Positions 16,701-39,350 of a DNA stretch of 64,000 bases are shown here, in pieces. The position numbers and the translations under genes are program-made. The stretch is taken from positions 1,922,001 to 1,986,000 of the forward strand of contig CM036639.1 of the NCBI GenBank assembly GCA_020746105.1, written 5' to 3'. This stretch comes from Trogon surrucura (Eukaryota > Chordata > Aves > Trogoniformes > Trogonidae). Position 1 is the first letter of the stretch. Each line of letters begins with the position of its first letter. Below the pieces are notes generated by a model. The model saw nothing but the letters and a program-made list of their open reading frames with translations. It searched no databases and was not told the origin of the DNA.

Positions 16701-19700
16701 GGCGGGAAGCGCGTCCCTCCAGGGCAAGGTGGGGACATCTGGGTCTGCGCCTTCCCTCATCCCGGGCATCCGTGCTCTTCCACAGGTCTCTATTTTATTT
16801 ATTTTGCCCCTCTAAAGCCCCGACTGGGGCAGGAGGGGAGCGTGTTATCGCCCCTGCGAGGGCACCCAGGGGAATCCCGCCGGCCGAGCCCTCTCCTGGC
16901 GCACGCCCGCGTCACGTTGTCGTCGTCGCGTCGTCCTCGCTCCCCCTCCCCGGGGCCGGCAAGACCGTACTCGCCGCTGCTGCCGCGACGCTTCAAAGCA
17001 CCGAGTCTCGTTTCAAAGCGTTATCCCAGTGGGTTGGTTTTTTTTTTTTTTTTAATATATTTTGGGTTAGTGGGGTTTTTTTTTTTGATTTTTTTTTTGG
17101 GTGTCTTTGTCTGAAACCTTGACTCCCCAGCACACGCTGCCCAGCCCTTTCCAACGGGGAATATTGGGCAGCTCCCGCCGGCTGCCGCTGCCTCCAGAAG
17201 GCACCTGCAGGGCTCCATCCCCTCTTCCTTCCGAGGATGATGTGGAACGGCTCTAGGGCCGGGGTTTATAAATTTTTCCACGGAGCTATTGCGGCTCCCT
17301 GCGGGTCGTGCGGGGCCGGGCGCGACCTTGCCGGCGGGAGACGCCCGTTGGGGATGATTATTTTTATTTCTTTTTTTTTTTTTTTTTGAATGTGGGAGCT
17401 CGCCCTTGGGTGCGGCGCAGGGCTGCGGAATTCAAGGTTTTATGGGGTTTTTTTTTTTAATATTATTATTTTTTTTTAACTCCCTGGGGTGTCTGCTCCT
17501 CCTTAGCCCGGAGACAAAGCTCGGTGCGAGCCCTCCGCAGCATTGGGGGTGGGGATGGCGGGAGGCACCCGCTGCCCTGAGCCGGTTCCACGGCAGGAGG
17601 ATAAAAATACGCGGCCGCCAGACATGTGATGAGCTGCCCGGTGCTCAGCCCGCTGTCCAAGCTTCCCCCCCTCCTTTAACCCGGGGAGGGGATCCCCTTA
17701 CACCCAGCCCCGCCGCATCGGTACCGGGCCGGGCTGTGCCCGCCGTGAGGGTCTTTGGGGAGGGGGGTGTTAAAGAGCAAGTGGGAGCTTTGTTGGCCGT
17801 GGCGGGGGTTGCCTCCTCCGGGGAGGGGTGCGGTGCGTGTCGGGGGAGCCAAGGTCACCCCGACCTGCGCTGGCTCCCCGCTCGGAGGGGACACCCGCGC
17901 ACACGCAGCCGGTGTCCGGGATGCCCCCCCCCCCCCCCCCCCCGCTGCCCCCCGCGGTGGTGCGGTCCGGCGCGGTGCAGGGCGAGGCCGCGGGGGGGGG
18001 GGGTGGGGGAGAGGAGAGCGACGGGCTGGGCGCCGCGCGGCAGCTGATTGGCCGAGCCGCCGTCCCCCGCCGCCGGGGATTGGCCGGCTCCGCGTGGCTT
18101 GTCCCCGCCCCGCGGTGGCGCGGATTGGCGCGGCCGCCGCCCCGCTGGCGGGAGGGGGGGGGGGCGGGGCTTTGGGGGTCGCTGGCGGGGGGTGGGGGGG
18201 TGGGGGGGGGGCGGGGCCCGGCGCCGCCGCAGCCCGGGCGGGGCGGGGCGGGGCGCGCGAGGCGAGGGGGCGGGGCTTGGCGGCCGCCGCAGCCGAGGTA
18301 CCGGCGGAGGGGGGGGGAGGGGCGGGCGGGGCCGCCGCAGCCCGGCCCGGGCAGGGCGGCGGGAGCCCAGCCCAGCCCAACCCGGCCCGGCCCGGCCGAA
18401 CGCGGGGGGGGCGGCCACCGCCGCACGGTGTAAGACGGGGTGGGGGGGGGTGTGCGGGTCCTGCGGCGGGACCGCGGGCACCTGTGGCCGGTGCAAGGAG
18501 CGGAGCGCGGCTTCTCCCCGCCCGCCCCCAACCCTAGCCGCCCCGACCGGCGATGCGTGCGCGGCGGCGCCGCGCCCTGGCCAGCCCGCCCCGCCGCCTC
18601 CTCCTCCTCCTCCTCTTCCCCCGGGGACCATGATCGGCGTGAGCCGCGGCCCGGGCGGCAGCTGGGGACATGAGAAAGGTACCGGGCCCGCACCGGGGAG
18701 AAGGGAGGGCGGCCGTTCGGCGGGGATGCTGCCGGCCCGGCGCGGGCGGGGAGGGAGGAGGGGGTTACCGGGGTGGGGGAGGCGCGGCGGCGCAGGGCTG
18801 CCGGAGGCGGGGGCTGCGGGGCGGGGGCCGTCGGTTTGGTGGCAGGTTCCGTGACGGGGGGGGGGGGGGGGGGGGGTGCGGCGGGGGTGACCCGGGCGGG
18901 GGGGGCTGCGGGCAGCCCCGGGGAACGGCGGGGGACGACGACGGCGGCTCAAGTTGCATCAGGTGGGTGGAAATGCGGGGATTTTCCTACCGGCGCACCC
19001 CACCCCTTATGCAAATGGCCGGGATGGCACCACGGGGCTGATGCAAGGCGGTCACGGCGCAGGCACCGCCGCGACGAGGGCCCCGGGCGGCCCCAGCCGC
19101 CTCTCCCGGCGGCCGACGGGCGGCCATGGGCGGCGGGGAGGGGAGGGCCGGCCTCACCCGCCATGCAGCACCCGCAGAGCCGCTCTCGGGGATCCCGGGA
19201 GGCAGAACGGCCCCGGGCTAGCCCGCCAGAGGAGCAGGGCGCCCGGCAGGTGGGCTTGCGGGGTCGGGATGGTGGCGGGGAGGGTCCCCACCCCGGGGCT
19301 GAAGGAATTGTGGTCTGTCTTTCAGGACATCGATTTGATTGACATCCTGTGGAGACAGGATATTGATCTCGGCGCTGGGCGAGAGATTTTTGACTACAGC
19401 CACCGTCAGAAAGAGAGCGAAGTGGACAAAGAGCTGAGCGATGGGAGGGAGCGCGGGGACAGCAGGAGGAGCGGAGGGAATGAGGTCTTGGATAGGAACC
19501 TACTAGTTGATGGAGAGACCGGGGAGAGTTTCCCTGCGCAGGTAACACCCCTGGGCCGGCCGGGCCGGGGTCTGCGCCCGCGGCGACGCGTCATACTGGG
19601 GGTTTTCACGCTCCCACCGAGGCGGAGGAGAGGCGAGGGGCCCTCCGGCCAGCTCTCGGGGCGAGCGGCGTCGCGTCTGACTTTGGCCGGGGATCCGCCG

Positions 19701-22700
19701 CGCTCGCGGTACGAGGGTTTGCCCGGGCGGGCGCGAGGATTTGATGCTGGGCAGGCGCAGGCTGCCTGCCGGGCCGGGCAGCCGCAGCGAGGCGAGCAGG
19801 GTGACGGCTGCGTCGCCATCGGCAGGACGTGAGGACGAGGGTGGCTGGCTCCTGCCGTGCCTCTCGGTTGTCTGGCGGAGGCGGCGGCCGCATGGGTGGG
19901 CGCAGAGTCCCCCCCAGCCTCGCGCCAGCGGTAGGTGAAGCCGGCCGGGAGCAGAGGCAGCGCGTTTCCCTTCCCCGCTTGCTCTCGGGGGCCGCTCTGA
20001 CGCTCTCCGGAGCCGGAGGATGGAGCCTGCGAAGCACTGGGTGGGGCCTCTGGCTCTTTTTTGGATGCGCTATTCCAAAGCCCTGCTGGTAAGGAGCTCG
20101 TTTCTTCGTCACCACCTCCCTAATCCCGCGGCTACGGTTGCTTGTGTTTTAACATCAGGTGCCTGGTGCGGAGGATCAGACAGCCCTGTCCCTGGAGGAG
20201 TGCCTTAGGCTGCTGGAGGCCACCTTCCCTTTCGGGGAGAATTCGGAGGTGAGTGGAGACGGCGACGGCTTCTGGCCCTCCTTCACTTGCTCGCCTGGCT
20301 TTCGGTGCCTCTCGTCCCCCTACCCCAGACCGCAGAAGCGGCGGTAAATTGGGTTAACCTGCTTAAGGAGGCTCCAGGCATCGCACCGGTGAAACTGGCA
20401 GTGGGAGGAGGGGTGGTGTGGTGGCGGTCACGATTAATTAAAAGACTCCTGGCTTCGCTTCTAATTAGTTCAGGGCGAACTGCGGAGGAATAACCGCAAC
20501 CGGTTTGCTTTGAACAAAGGAGGAGCGACTGCCCGCGCGGAGGTGGAAGGGCATTGGGGATGGCTGGCTCCCTGGCCGCGGCTGAGCAGCCGGGGACTGA
20601 CTCTGCCTCACGTGGCTTAGTTTCCAGCTGCGGATGTCTCCACCCTGAGCGAAGCCGTGCCCGGCGAGAGCAGGTCCGCGGGCATCCAGACCAGCCTGCT
20701 GTCTCCTCTCCTCGCCGAGACCGAGTCGCCCTTCGATCTGGAGCAGCAGTGGCAGGACCTCATGTCTATCATGGAAATGCAGGTGAGCTCGAGGCAGGGG
20801 GGCTGTGCCAAGGCGTTTGCCCCCTCTAGGGCATCGATTTGAGGCTCGACGGTTGTCCTGAGCACCCGATGCTCGGACAGTCGTGGTCCGGGGTCGGCGG
20901 CAGCTGCTTCAGCTTGGTCGCAGCCTGCGCGGCGACGCTCTGCGGTCGCTGCTGCTGTCTTAACCCTCCCGCAGCTGGCGGGGGATGCCGAGCTGCTGGA
21001 GAGAGAGCGAGCTGCTTCCGTGGGATCCAGAAGTGTTGTCCTGTCTCTTTTTTGGCCTGCGCCAGGAGCAGAGGGCAGGACTCGCTCACCGAGCTGTTCC
21101 GCAATCTCTTCCAGGCTATGGAAGTGAACAACACGACCGCCGAAACCCTGTACAACGGCACGAGCGGAGACCTGCTGGCTTCTAACTACAGCCTCGCTCC
21201 CAACACTCCCATCAATCAGAATGTCAGCCTGCATCAGGCCTCTCTGGGAAGCTGCTCGCAGGACTTCTCCCTCTTCAGCTCGGAAATCGAAAGCCCCTCC
21301 ATGCCCGGCAGCTCGGCCCTGCTCCAGCTGACGCCGGACAACTCCACCGGCCTCAACTCCACCTTCGGCTCCACCAACCTGAGCGGCATCTTCTTCCCTC
21401 CGCAGCTGAACAGCACGGTCAACGAGACGGCCGGCCCCGAGCTGCCGGACCCGCTGGGCGGTCTTCTAGACGAAGCCATGCTCGACGAGATCAGCTTGAT
21501 GGACTTGGCGATCGAAGAAGGTTTCAACCCGGTGCAGGCCTCGCAGCTGGAAGAGGAGTTCGACTCCGACTCGGGTCTTTCTCTGGATTCTGGCCACAGC
21601 CCCGCTTCTCTGAGCAGCTCCGAAGCCTCCTCCTCGTCCTCCTCTTCCTCCTCGTCCTCTTCCTCCTCCTCGTTTTCCGAGGAAGGAGCTGTCGGCTACA
21701 GCTCAGACTCTGAAAACGTGGACTTTGAAGAAGCGGAAGGGGCGGTTGGATACCAGCCAGAGTACAGCAAGTTCTGCCGCATGAGCTACCAGGACCCGTC
21801 GCAGCTTCATTACTTGCCTTACCTGGAGCACGTTGGCCACAACCACACCTACAACATGGCTCCGGGGGCCCTGGACCCCGAGGAGCCCAAACTGCCCAGC
21901 GCGGGCAAGAAGAGCGGCAAGGAGAAACCCTCCGAGTTCCTGGATAAGCAGATGAGCAGGGACGAGCATCGAGCCAGGGCCATGAAGATCCCCTTCACCA
22001 ACGACAAGATCATCAACCTGCCCGTGGAGGAGTTCAACGAGCTCCTCTCCAAGTACCAGCTGAGCGAGGCGCAGCTGAGCCTCATCCGCGACATCCGGAG
22101 GCGAGGCAAGAACAAGATGGCCGCGCAGAACTGCCGCAAGAGGAAGCTCGACACCATCCTCAACTTGGAACGGGACGTCGAGGACTTGCAACGGGACAAG
22201 TCCAAACTGCTCAGGGAGAAGGTGGAATTCCTCAAATCCATCCGCCAGATGAAACAAAAGGTGCAGAACCTCTACGCAGAAGTGTTCGGGCGCCTGCGGG
22301 ACGAGAACGGGCAGCCCTACTCGCCCAGCCAGTACGCCCTGCAGTACGCCAGCGACGGCAGCGTCATCTTGATACCTCGGGCCGTGGCCGACCAGCAAGC
22401 CCGGCGGCAGGAGCGGAAACAGAAGGACCGGAGGAAGTGAAAAGGGACGGACGGCGACGCGGGAGGAGCGGGACACTCGTTCAAGTGAGAACTGGAGAAG
22501 GGCTGAGCCTGGAAGTAACTTAGAGGAACTTTCATGCCTTCTTATCCGATGTATCTTCTCGAGAAAAAAAAAAAAAAAAAAACCCAACAAAAAAAAACCC
22601 CACAAAAAAAACCCACAAACCCCAAACCACAAAACGAACAGACAAACGAACGTGAACTGCTGCGGGTCGGTCGGTGCGCGGGAGAGAGAGAGAGAGAGAC

Positions 22701-24500
22701 TGCGGGACCTGCGGGCTGAGGTTTGAGGGCTCCCCGCGGGGAGGGTCGGGGAGGAGCGGAGCCGGCACTGGCGAGCTCTGGCGCCTTCCACAACCTGGAA
22801 TCCTTTGAGCGCAGGAAAAACGAGCCGGCGTCGCCGGCGCCGAGGTTGGCAGAGGTGGAAAAACTACTGTTAGGAACTGGCTTTAAGTAAGAAAAGAGAT
22901 TTAAGCAAACGAACTTAAAAACCAAGTTATAGGAGAGACATTTTTTCTGAACTTCCAAAGTTCTGTGATTTCAGGTAGTTGGTTATTTTTTTTTATTATT
23001 ATTATTTTTTTTCCCTTTTATTTTCTTTCCCGAACCAGTTTTGACATCGGTGTGTGTGATTCAACCCGACTCAATTCCAGATTAACCGACATCCCTTCCT
23101 AGCTCAGACCGTGGAACCAACCGCGAGTGCTGGGACTTCCACGAAACCCTTTTCCAGCCCGAGGACGCTCCGAGGGAGAGGGGGAGGCTCACGCCAGAAC
23201 CGCACCCGCAGAGGAGCCGCGACGCCTCGGGCAGGGAGGGCGGCACGTGGAGCTTTAGGATTGGGACAGCGGGAGAAGGGGGAAGGAGCGCGGAGCTGGA
23301 GAGGCCGAACGGAACCTGCGATATGTGATTTATTTCCCCTCCCCGGCACCGCACTCGGAGCATGTCCCTGCGGCCGAGCAGCAGCCTGCATGCGCCCGCT
23401 GGCTTCTCCCACCACGGAAAGCGGGGAGGGGGTGCTGGGACCCCCCCCCCCCCCAAAACCCCGGCAGCGAACAGCACAAGGGGAGCGGAGGGTCCCCACC
23501 GCAGGCCGTGGGCTTCGAGGAAGTAGAGAGCTGTTAGGATTCCTGTTTCTTAACCACGCTTCGATTTTTTTTTTTTTTTAACTCCTTTTTTGGTTTAATT
23601 TTTGTTTTAGGGTTTCAGCCCTTGGTTGTTTTTTTTTTTTTTTTCCCTGTAGGGTCTTAGCGCGCTTGTGTTGAGTAAAAGGGAGAAGCCCAACCGTTCG
23701 AAGCTGCTAAATGTTCTCTTTGCCATAAAGATTCCGTGTAACCGTGTGATCACATTATAGGATTCTCTTCTGTCCCCAGGTGTTGGTCTGACTTTCCTTT
23801 GTTTTTTTCAGGAGGGGGGTGGGGGTAGTGCCTTGATCACTGTCGGTCTCCGCCGCACGGAGACCATCCTAGAAGCTGTATTTACAATATAGCACAGCTG
23901 GGAGCGTACGGACTTTACCAGCAACTGAGAAAAAAAAACAAAAAAACACGACAAAAAACTTAAAAAAAAAAAACCCGAAAAAGACAAAAAAAAAAAAAAA
24001 AAAGGCTTTTTCCTAGCCAGTCCTGTGCATGTGGTACGGGGTGAGGGCGGCGCTTGGGGTGGCGACGACGCGAGGGATGCAGCAGGAAGACCTGGAGCAG
24101 CCCGAGAGGGAAGACGTGTGGCTGCGGGGCACGGTTGGTTTTTGGGTTTGGTTTTTTTTGTTTTTTTTTTTTTTTTGCCTTTTTTTTTTTTTTCCCAGGC
24201 TCGGGGAAGGCGGTTGGATCTCGGGGGGGGGGGCCCCCGAAAAGCGCGAGACGGACGCGCCGAGACCCCGGCGGGGCTCTCCCGGCCCGGACTCCTGAGA
24301 TTCACCGGTTTTACTTACGCATGAGATGAAGCACAAGCGGTGGCGAACGTGGGTGTGGGGAGGTTGGAAGGGAGCCCTGTGTGTATGTTTTAAATTATTT
24401 TTGCCTCTTAGAAACTTTTTATTTTAATGATCTGTGACCTGTCAGGGAAAGAAGAGAGAGATTGTGTGAGCACAGGACAAAAATAAAACGGCTTATTCAC
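13400..24500 (+). CDS. NFE2L1: NFE2L1 (NRF1/TCF11), ER-anchored CNC-bZIP transcription factor, 767 aa
   Basis: Transcription factor tethered in the ER membrane. After retrotranslocation, deglycosylation and DDI2 cleavage it enters the nucleus with small Maf partners to drive proteasome and antioxidant genes. Coding exons are 14692-15201, 19326-19541, 20159-20248, 20621-20782 and 21115-22440, all phase 0 (170+72+30+54+441 codons). Seen: N-terminal hydrophobic anchor (residues 11-28), the DDI2 site NAWLVHRD with W103-L104 as in human, DIDLIDILWRQDIDLG (171 on), ETGE in LLVDGETGESF, an Asn-glycosylated NST region with many NxS/T, DSGLSLDS phosphodegron-like motif, poly-Ser, and a CNC-bZIP with basic region RRRGKNKMAAQNCRKRK starting at residue 654. 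The human protein is 772 aa. The 90-bp exon 20159-20248 (residues 243-272) is the one whose skipping distinguishes NRF1 from TCF11 in human. Confidence 0.97.
14069..14273 (+). other. NFE2L1: Probable second NFE2L1 leader exon (non-coding)
   Basis: Bounded by a good acceptor (pyrimidine tract then gtgtttcag, ending 14068) and a good donor (ACA|gtaagt at 14274). It has no long frame and sits between the CpG-promoter donor and the ATG exon. Mammalian NFE2L1 also has 5' UTR exons. It may be alternatively used. Confidence 0.5.
14692..15201 (+). CDS. NFE2L1: NFE2L1 first coding exon (residues 1-170)
   Basis: Acceptor cctccgccag ends at 14689, two bases before the ATG; donor gtaggc at 15202. Start MLSLKKYFTEGLIQFTILLS is the conserved ER-anchor N-terminus, so the start is certain. 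The exon ends GDLTKE. Confidence 0.97.
17640..19160 (+). promoter_or_regulatory. NFE2L1: Internal CpG-island promoter of NFE2L1
   Basis: A second CpG island inside the large intron 15202-19325. Inverted CCAAT boxes occur at 18047, 18079 and 18124, with many GGGGCGGGG boxes, an ATGCAAAT octamer at 19009 and candidate donors GAGAAAG|gtaccg near 18679 and CATCAG|gtgggt near 18962. Mammalian NFE2L1 is known to have an alternative promoter giving a short isoform (Nrf1b in mouse). This region is the natural avian counterpart. Confidence 0.6.
19163..19249 (+). CDS. NFE2L1: Candidate alternative first coding exon of NFE2L1 (short, non-ER isoform)
   Basis: ATG at 19163 opens 29 codons (MQHPQSRSRGSREAERPRAS then PPEEQGARQ) ending at a good donor CAG|gtgggc (19250), in phase 0. 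A 76-bp intron then leads straight into DIDLIDILWRQ of the 19326 exon. The product would lack the hydrophobic anchor and start like NRF2, whose short N-terminus also precedes DMDLIDILWRQ. No homologous exon sequence is remembered to confirm it. Confidence 0.4.
19326..19541 (+). CDS. NFE2L1: NFE2L1 coding exon 2 (residues 171-242)
   Basis: Acceptor gtctttcag and donor gtaaca. Carries the DLG-like DIDLIDILWRQDIDLG motif and the ETGE motif shared with NRF2. Confidence 0.97.
20159..20248 (+). CDS. NFE2L1: NFE2L1 coding exon 3 (residues 243-272), TCF11-type cassette
   Basis: Acceptor aacatcag and donor gtgagt; 90 bp, phase 0. Encodes VPGAEDQTALSLEECLRLLE then ATFPFGENSE. Its in-frame length allows skipping, as known in mammals. 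Confidence 0.95.
20621..20782 (+). CDS. NFE2L1: NFE2L1 coding exon 4 (residues 273-326)
   Basis: The acceptor cgtggcttag (ending 20620) is chosen over a nearby ttccag because only it keeps phase and gives FPAADVS, aligning with human FPADIS. Encodes LAETESPFDLEQQWQDLMSI-MEMQ. Donor gtgagc at 20783. Confidence 0.9.
21115..22440 (+). CDS. NFE2L1: NFE2L1 last coding exon (residues 327-767, NST, poly-Ser, CNC-bZIP)
   Basis: Acceptor tctcttccag ends at 21114; stop TGA at 22438-22440. At least eight NxS/T sequons lie in the first 110 residues. A Ser run encoded by TCC/TCT repeats lies at about 21630-21680. The CNC and bZIP domains fill the last 180 residues. Confidence 0.97.
   Translation, partial: AMEVNNTTAETLYNGTSGDLLASNYSLAPNTPINQNVSLHQASLGSCSQDFSLFSSEIESPSMPGSSALLQLTPDNSTGLNSTFGSTNLSGIFFPPQLNSTVNETAGPELPDPLGGLLDEAMLDEISLMDLAIEEGFNPVQASQLEEEFDSDSGLSLDSGHSPASLSSSEASSSSSSSSSSSSSSSFSEEGAVGYSSDSENVDFEEAEGAVGYQPEYSKFCRMSYQDPSQLHYLPYLEHVGHNHTYNMAPGALDPEEPKLPSAGKKSGKEKPSEFLDKQMSRDEHRARAMKIPFTNDKIINLPVEEFNELLSKYQLSEAQLSLIRDIRRRGKNKMAAQNCRKRKLDTILNLERDVEDLQRDKSKLLREKVEFLKSIRQMKQKVQNLYAEVFGRLRDENGQPYSPSQYALQYASDGSVILIPRAVADQQARRQERKQKDRRK
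22441..24500 (+). other. NFE2L1: NFE2L1 3' UTR
   Basis: About 2 kb without any credible exon, containing A-rich runs (22561-22625, 23930-24005), T-rich runs and the final AATAAA at 24482. A short GA repeat lies near 22685. Confidence 0.8.
24482..24487 (+). terminator. NFE2L1: NFE2L1 poly(A) signal
   Basis: AATAAA about 2.04 kb after the stop codon, followed by a T/G-rich stretch. Confidence 0.8.
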
Positions 24501-27500
24501 TGTACAAGCATTTGTTTCATGGATTATTATTTTTTTTTTTTATTTTATTTTTTTATTTTTTTTGGGTAAAAGCTTCAGCATGTCAGGGAAACAAAACAGC
24601 CTCGTCGTGTGGGTCCTTCTCACGGTAGCTCCTGGCTCTCTCCCGAGCTCGGAGCAGGTCTGGTTTCCCTCCAGTCATGGGCTGGGGAGGGAGTTGCTGT
24701 CATTGGGGCCTGCGGGGAACAGCCCCGGAGGGGAGGAAAAGGAAAAAAAAAAAAAAAAAAAGCTCCTTGGTGGTGGGAAACAGGCGGCTCTGGCTCAGCT
24801 GTTTTTATTTTCCTTAGTTCACAGCAGCATCTTCTTAAAGAAAGCCAAGGAGAAGCGCGTTTCTCGTTAAATTTGCAGCTGCATGGAGCAAGGCTTGGGT
24901 GTCCCCCCGGCGAAGCCACCAAAGCTGCTGCAGTTCAAAGCTGAGGGGGGGTCAGACACCCCCTCCTCAGCACTTGGGCTCCTGCAGCCGCTGTCCTGTC
25001 CTGCCCAACGAGGGACCGGCCATCGTCCTGTCCTGCCCAACGAGGGACCAGCCATTGTCCTGTCCTGTCCAGCCCAATGAGGGACTGGCCATTGTCCTGT
25101 CCTGCCCAACAAGGGACCGGCCATCGTCCTGTCCTGTCCAGCCCAAGGAGGGACTGGCCATTGTCCTGTCCTGTCCAGCCCAACCAGGGACCGGCCATTG
25201 TCCTGTCCTGTCCTGCCCAACGAGGGACCGACCATGGTCCTGTCCTGCCCAACGAGGGACCGGCCACCACCGCAGCTTGAAGCCTCCCTCGGGCCGGCGC
25301 CGCTGCTGTTACACAAGCCCCACCTTCCCCGCAGGTTTCGGCCGCGGCGATGGTTACAGAGCCAAAGTTTATTCAATCCCGAGTGTATTTATATCCGCAG
25401 GCCGGCTCCTGCCCCGGCCCCCTCCCTGCGGAACGAGGCGCAGGCGGGAGCGCGGGCACCGACCCCTTCTCCTCTCCTCCGGCCTGGCGGGGTTTGACGT
25501 TGAGCGGGGGGCACCGGCGACCCCTCGGCTCAGCTTCTTCCTTTCTCTGTCCTCACCTCGCTGCCTGCCTGGGGAGGTCTGGCTGCCGGCCGGGCGCTGG
25601 CTCCAGCCCCAATCCCCAGGCAGGGTTCGGGTCGCATCCAGCCGGGATCAAGGGCATCCAGCCGGGATCAAGGGCAGGCTCAGACTTCGCTGCTGTTTGG
25701 GGTTGCAGCGGGCAGAGCTGCCACCGAAAGGCTCCTCCTCAGGCCGGGCAGGAGCTCAGGCCCTGCAGAAGATGCAACGTGCAGCTTTGGGGAACAAACC
25801 AGGGATGGAAAACTGCTCCTGGGAACTGCTGCTGCCACTGGGTTGGTGCTGAACCGCTGCCCTTAAAAGCAGCGTTTTGGGATGGCGGCTCTGGCTCGGC
25901 ACCATCTCATTTTTTATATTTTTTGTAGCTGTCTTTCTCTAAGGCTTTAACACCCACCACCTTGCTGGCGTTGCTGCTTGTAGGCGCTGTGTTTTCTCAT
26001 CTGGCCTCATTATTACGTAGCAGCTCCTTCACCCCTGGGCTGAATATTCACTAGAGGCCGTTAAAAGACAGGCAGGGCGCTGGGGCAAGACGCTGCTTTG
26101 GGGGCACCGAAGCCTCGTGTCCGCTGGCCTGATGCAAGCAGAGGGCGCGCTGCTGGCCCTGCCCTGCTCCCCCCCAGTTCCCATGGGGCAAATGTCACAC
26201 CCCTGGGGGTTAAACCTCTCCTTCCAGCGCTGGAGGAATTCAGCTACTCCTGCCGCCAGGGTTGAGCTCGGGCCAGCTCTGTGCACAGCAACAGCTCAGC
26301 CAAGGGGAACCCGAAGCATTAAAATACACGCTCGGAGGTGCCTCTCATCTCACTTCCTGGGCTCTAGGGTATTTATTTCAGATATTCCTGCAGGAGCTGT
26401 TTTAGAACGTGGTATCGGCTTGCAAAGAAAACAACCCACAAGGATTTTCCCCGCCCGGGTGACGCTGTGATGTTACAGTCCTCCCTGACTGAAGGGAAGT
26501 GGGACCCAGAGAGCACTGAGAAGGGGAGGACGCGCCGCTCCCCCCAGCTCTCGGCTCCTTTTGCTGCCTCTTCCCTGCACGACGGGACTTTTTGACTTCA
26601 CGCCTCCGCTCCCGTGCTCACACGCGTCCTCGCTGGCGCACAGACCCGCCAGCAAAACCCCCGCCCCAGCTCCGTCAGGAGAGCACGGGGCTGGTCCCCG
26701 GCCTCCGGGACGGCTTCAGAGCACCAAACCCCAGCTGAAAACAGACCCGACAAACATCCATTCCCCTCTGGCTCCCTGCCCACGCGGGGCGGCGAGGAGG
26801 GGGCAGGCGAGACGAGGGCTCGCCCGGGTCCTCACCTCCGCCGCTGTCACTCGCATGTCACGCCACGCGCTGCCGGAGGCGCGGGCCGCCTGCCAGCCCC
26901 TAATCAGGTGAAGTGCAGACCTTCGGTTTTCCAGAGCGGGAAGCACTTAGCCACCAGCGGGGCCTCGCGCCTCTGATCTCGGCGAGAGCTGCGGCCCTTT
27001 GAACCGGCGGCCGCCCGAGCCGTCGGCGGCCTCGTCGCTGCCCAGGACAGACCCTGGCAGAAGCCAGGGGACAGAGGAGCTGCCTCCGCCCTTCCCTGCC
27101 CCGCTTCTGTCAGCCCTGGAGCACCGAGACCCCTTCAGCTCCCTGGAGCACGTTACGAGAGGCGCGAGACGACGATTCTGTGCCTCGGTTGACTCCAGAG
27201 GTGACGCATCCCAGTTTGTGACACGAGCAGCGCCCAGCAAGCCCGTGCCCACCCTCAGCTCGCGCGGGGGGAGCCCCACGTCCTTGGTCCCACCCCCGGG
27301 ACGGAGCAACACACGGTTTCCTCCAGCTGCAATCGATCGCCCTGGAGCCTCCCCGGGGAACCGCAGCCTCCCTTCTGACGTTCAATTAAGTGGACATTAC
27401 CCCTTCCACCGCCGGTGATTAATACAGGTTTAATTCCTGCCTCTGCCGGGGCAGGGCGGATGTTTCACCGTCCCGGATTTCAACTGGCTGCGGGGTTTTG

Positions 27501-28160
27501 CAGCCCCGAGTGCCAGCGAGGGGCTGGCTGAGCCCTCAAATCCCATCCTGCACCCCGCAAACAGAAACCTGCGAGCCAGGACCTCGATCCTCCTCCCAGG
27601 AAGGTTTTGCCCCGCGGGGCTGAGCAAAGGGGGACGGGGCTACTCTTCTCCGTGCACCAGAGCCTGCGGCGAGGCCACACCAAGAACAACGCGAGGCCAA
27701 CTCAACCAGAACCACTGCCAGAGCTTTAAAAAAAACCCCGGCTGCCGACGCGAAGCGACCAAGCCTGCTCAACGTTTGGGTGAGAACCGAAAGGAAGGTC
27801 ACTTACCCACCTCTGGCTCCGGCTCCCGGCCAGGAAAACACGCAAGCGGCATCAACCGAGGTCCCGAATCGCGGCCGGTCCTCTCGTCTTGGTCGCTGAG
27901 ATGCCACTCAGGCCTCTAGACACTAACCTCTAGGGCACTTGTCTTCTCCAGACGGAAGCCAAGATAAATCAGAACCTGCTGCGAAGCTCCCGCTGCTGTC
28001 GACACCCGTCGGCCACCCCGCGCTGCCTCCGAGCTAACCCGGCTCGGGGAGAGCAGGTTCGCTCCCCTCCGTGACCCCGCTCTACACCTCGTCCCTTCGC
28101 GCACAAAAAAAAAGAGCTGGAGGAAGGAGCAAGGTAGAGGAGAAAAAAGAAATCGGGATT
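24501..28160. other. Convergent spacer between NFE2L1 and CBX1
   Basis: No exon recognised. Contains T- and A-rich runs, the minisatellite at 24995-25270 and GC-rich unique sequence to 28100. An isolated reverse AATAAA near 25370 has no supporting gene. Confidence 0.6.
24995..25270. repeat. Minisatellite, 32-37-bp unit, about 8 copies
   Basis: Tandem copies of CCTGTCCTGCCCAACGAGGG-ACCGGCCATCGT and a variant with an extra CTGTC(CAG). Copies differ by a few substitutions. It keeps all three plus-strand frames open, giving false Pro/Cys-rich ORFs. Confidence 0.88.
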
Positions 28161-28173
28161 ATAAATCTAAAAT

Positions 28174-39350
<11,177 letters not shown>

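Noticed and set aside
18631-18679. ATG ATC GGC... short frame (MIGVSRGPGGSWGHEK) before donor GAGAAAG|gtaccg
   Set aside because: Would end in phase 1 and so cannot join the phase-0 NFE2L1 exon at 19326 in frame; at most a leader exon.
20628-20782. Acceptor tttccag at 20627 for the NFE2L1 exon
   Set aside because: Breaks the reading frame with the phase-0 upstream exon; the cttag acceptor at 20620 keeps frame and gives FPAADVS, matching human.
25365-25375. Minus-strand AATAAA as end of an extra gene between NFE2L1 and CBX1
   Set aside because: No exon, reading frame or splice sites upstream on that strand; isolated hexamer.
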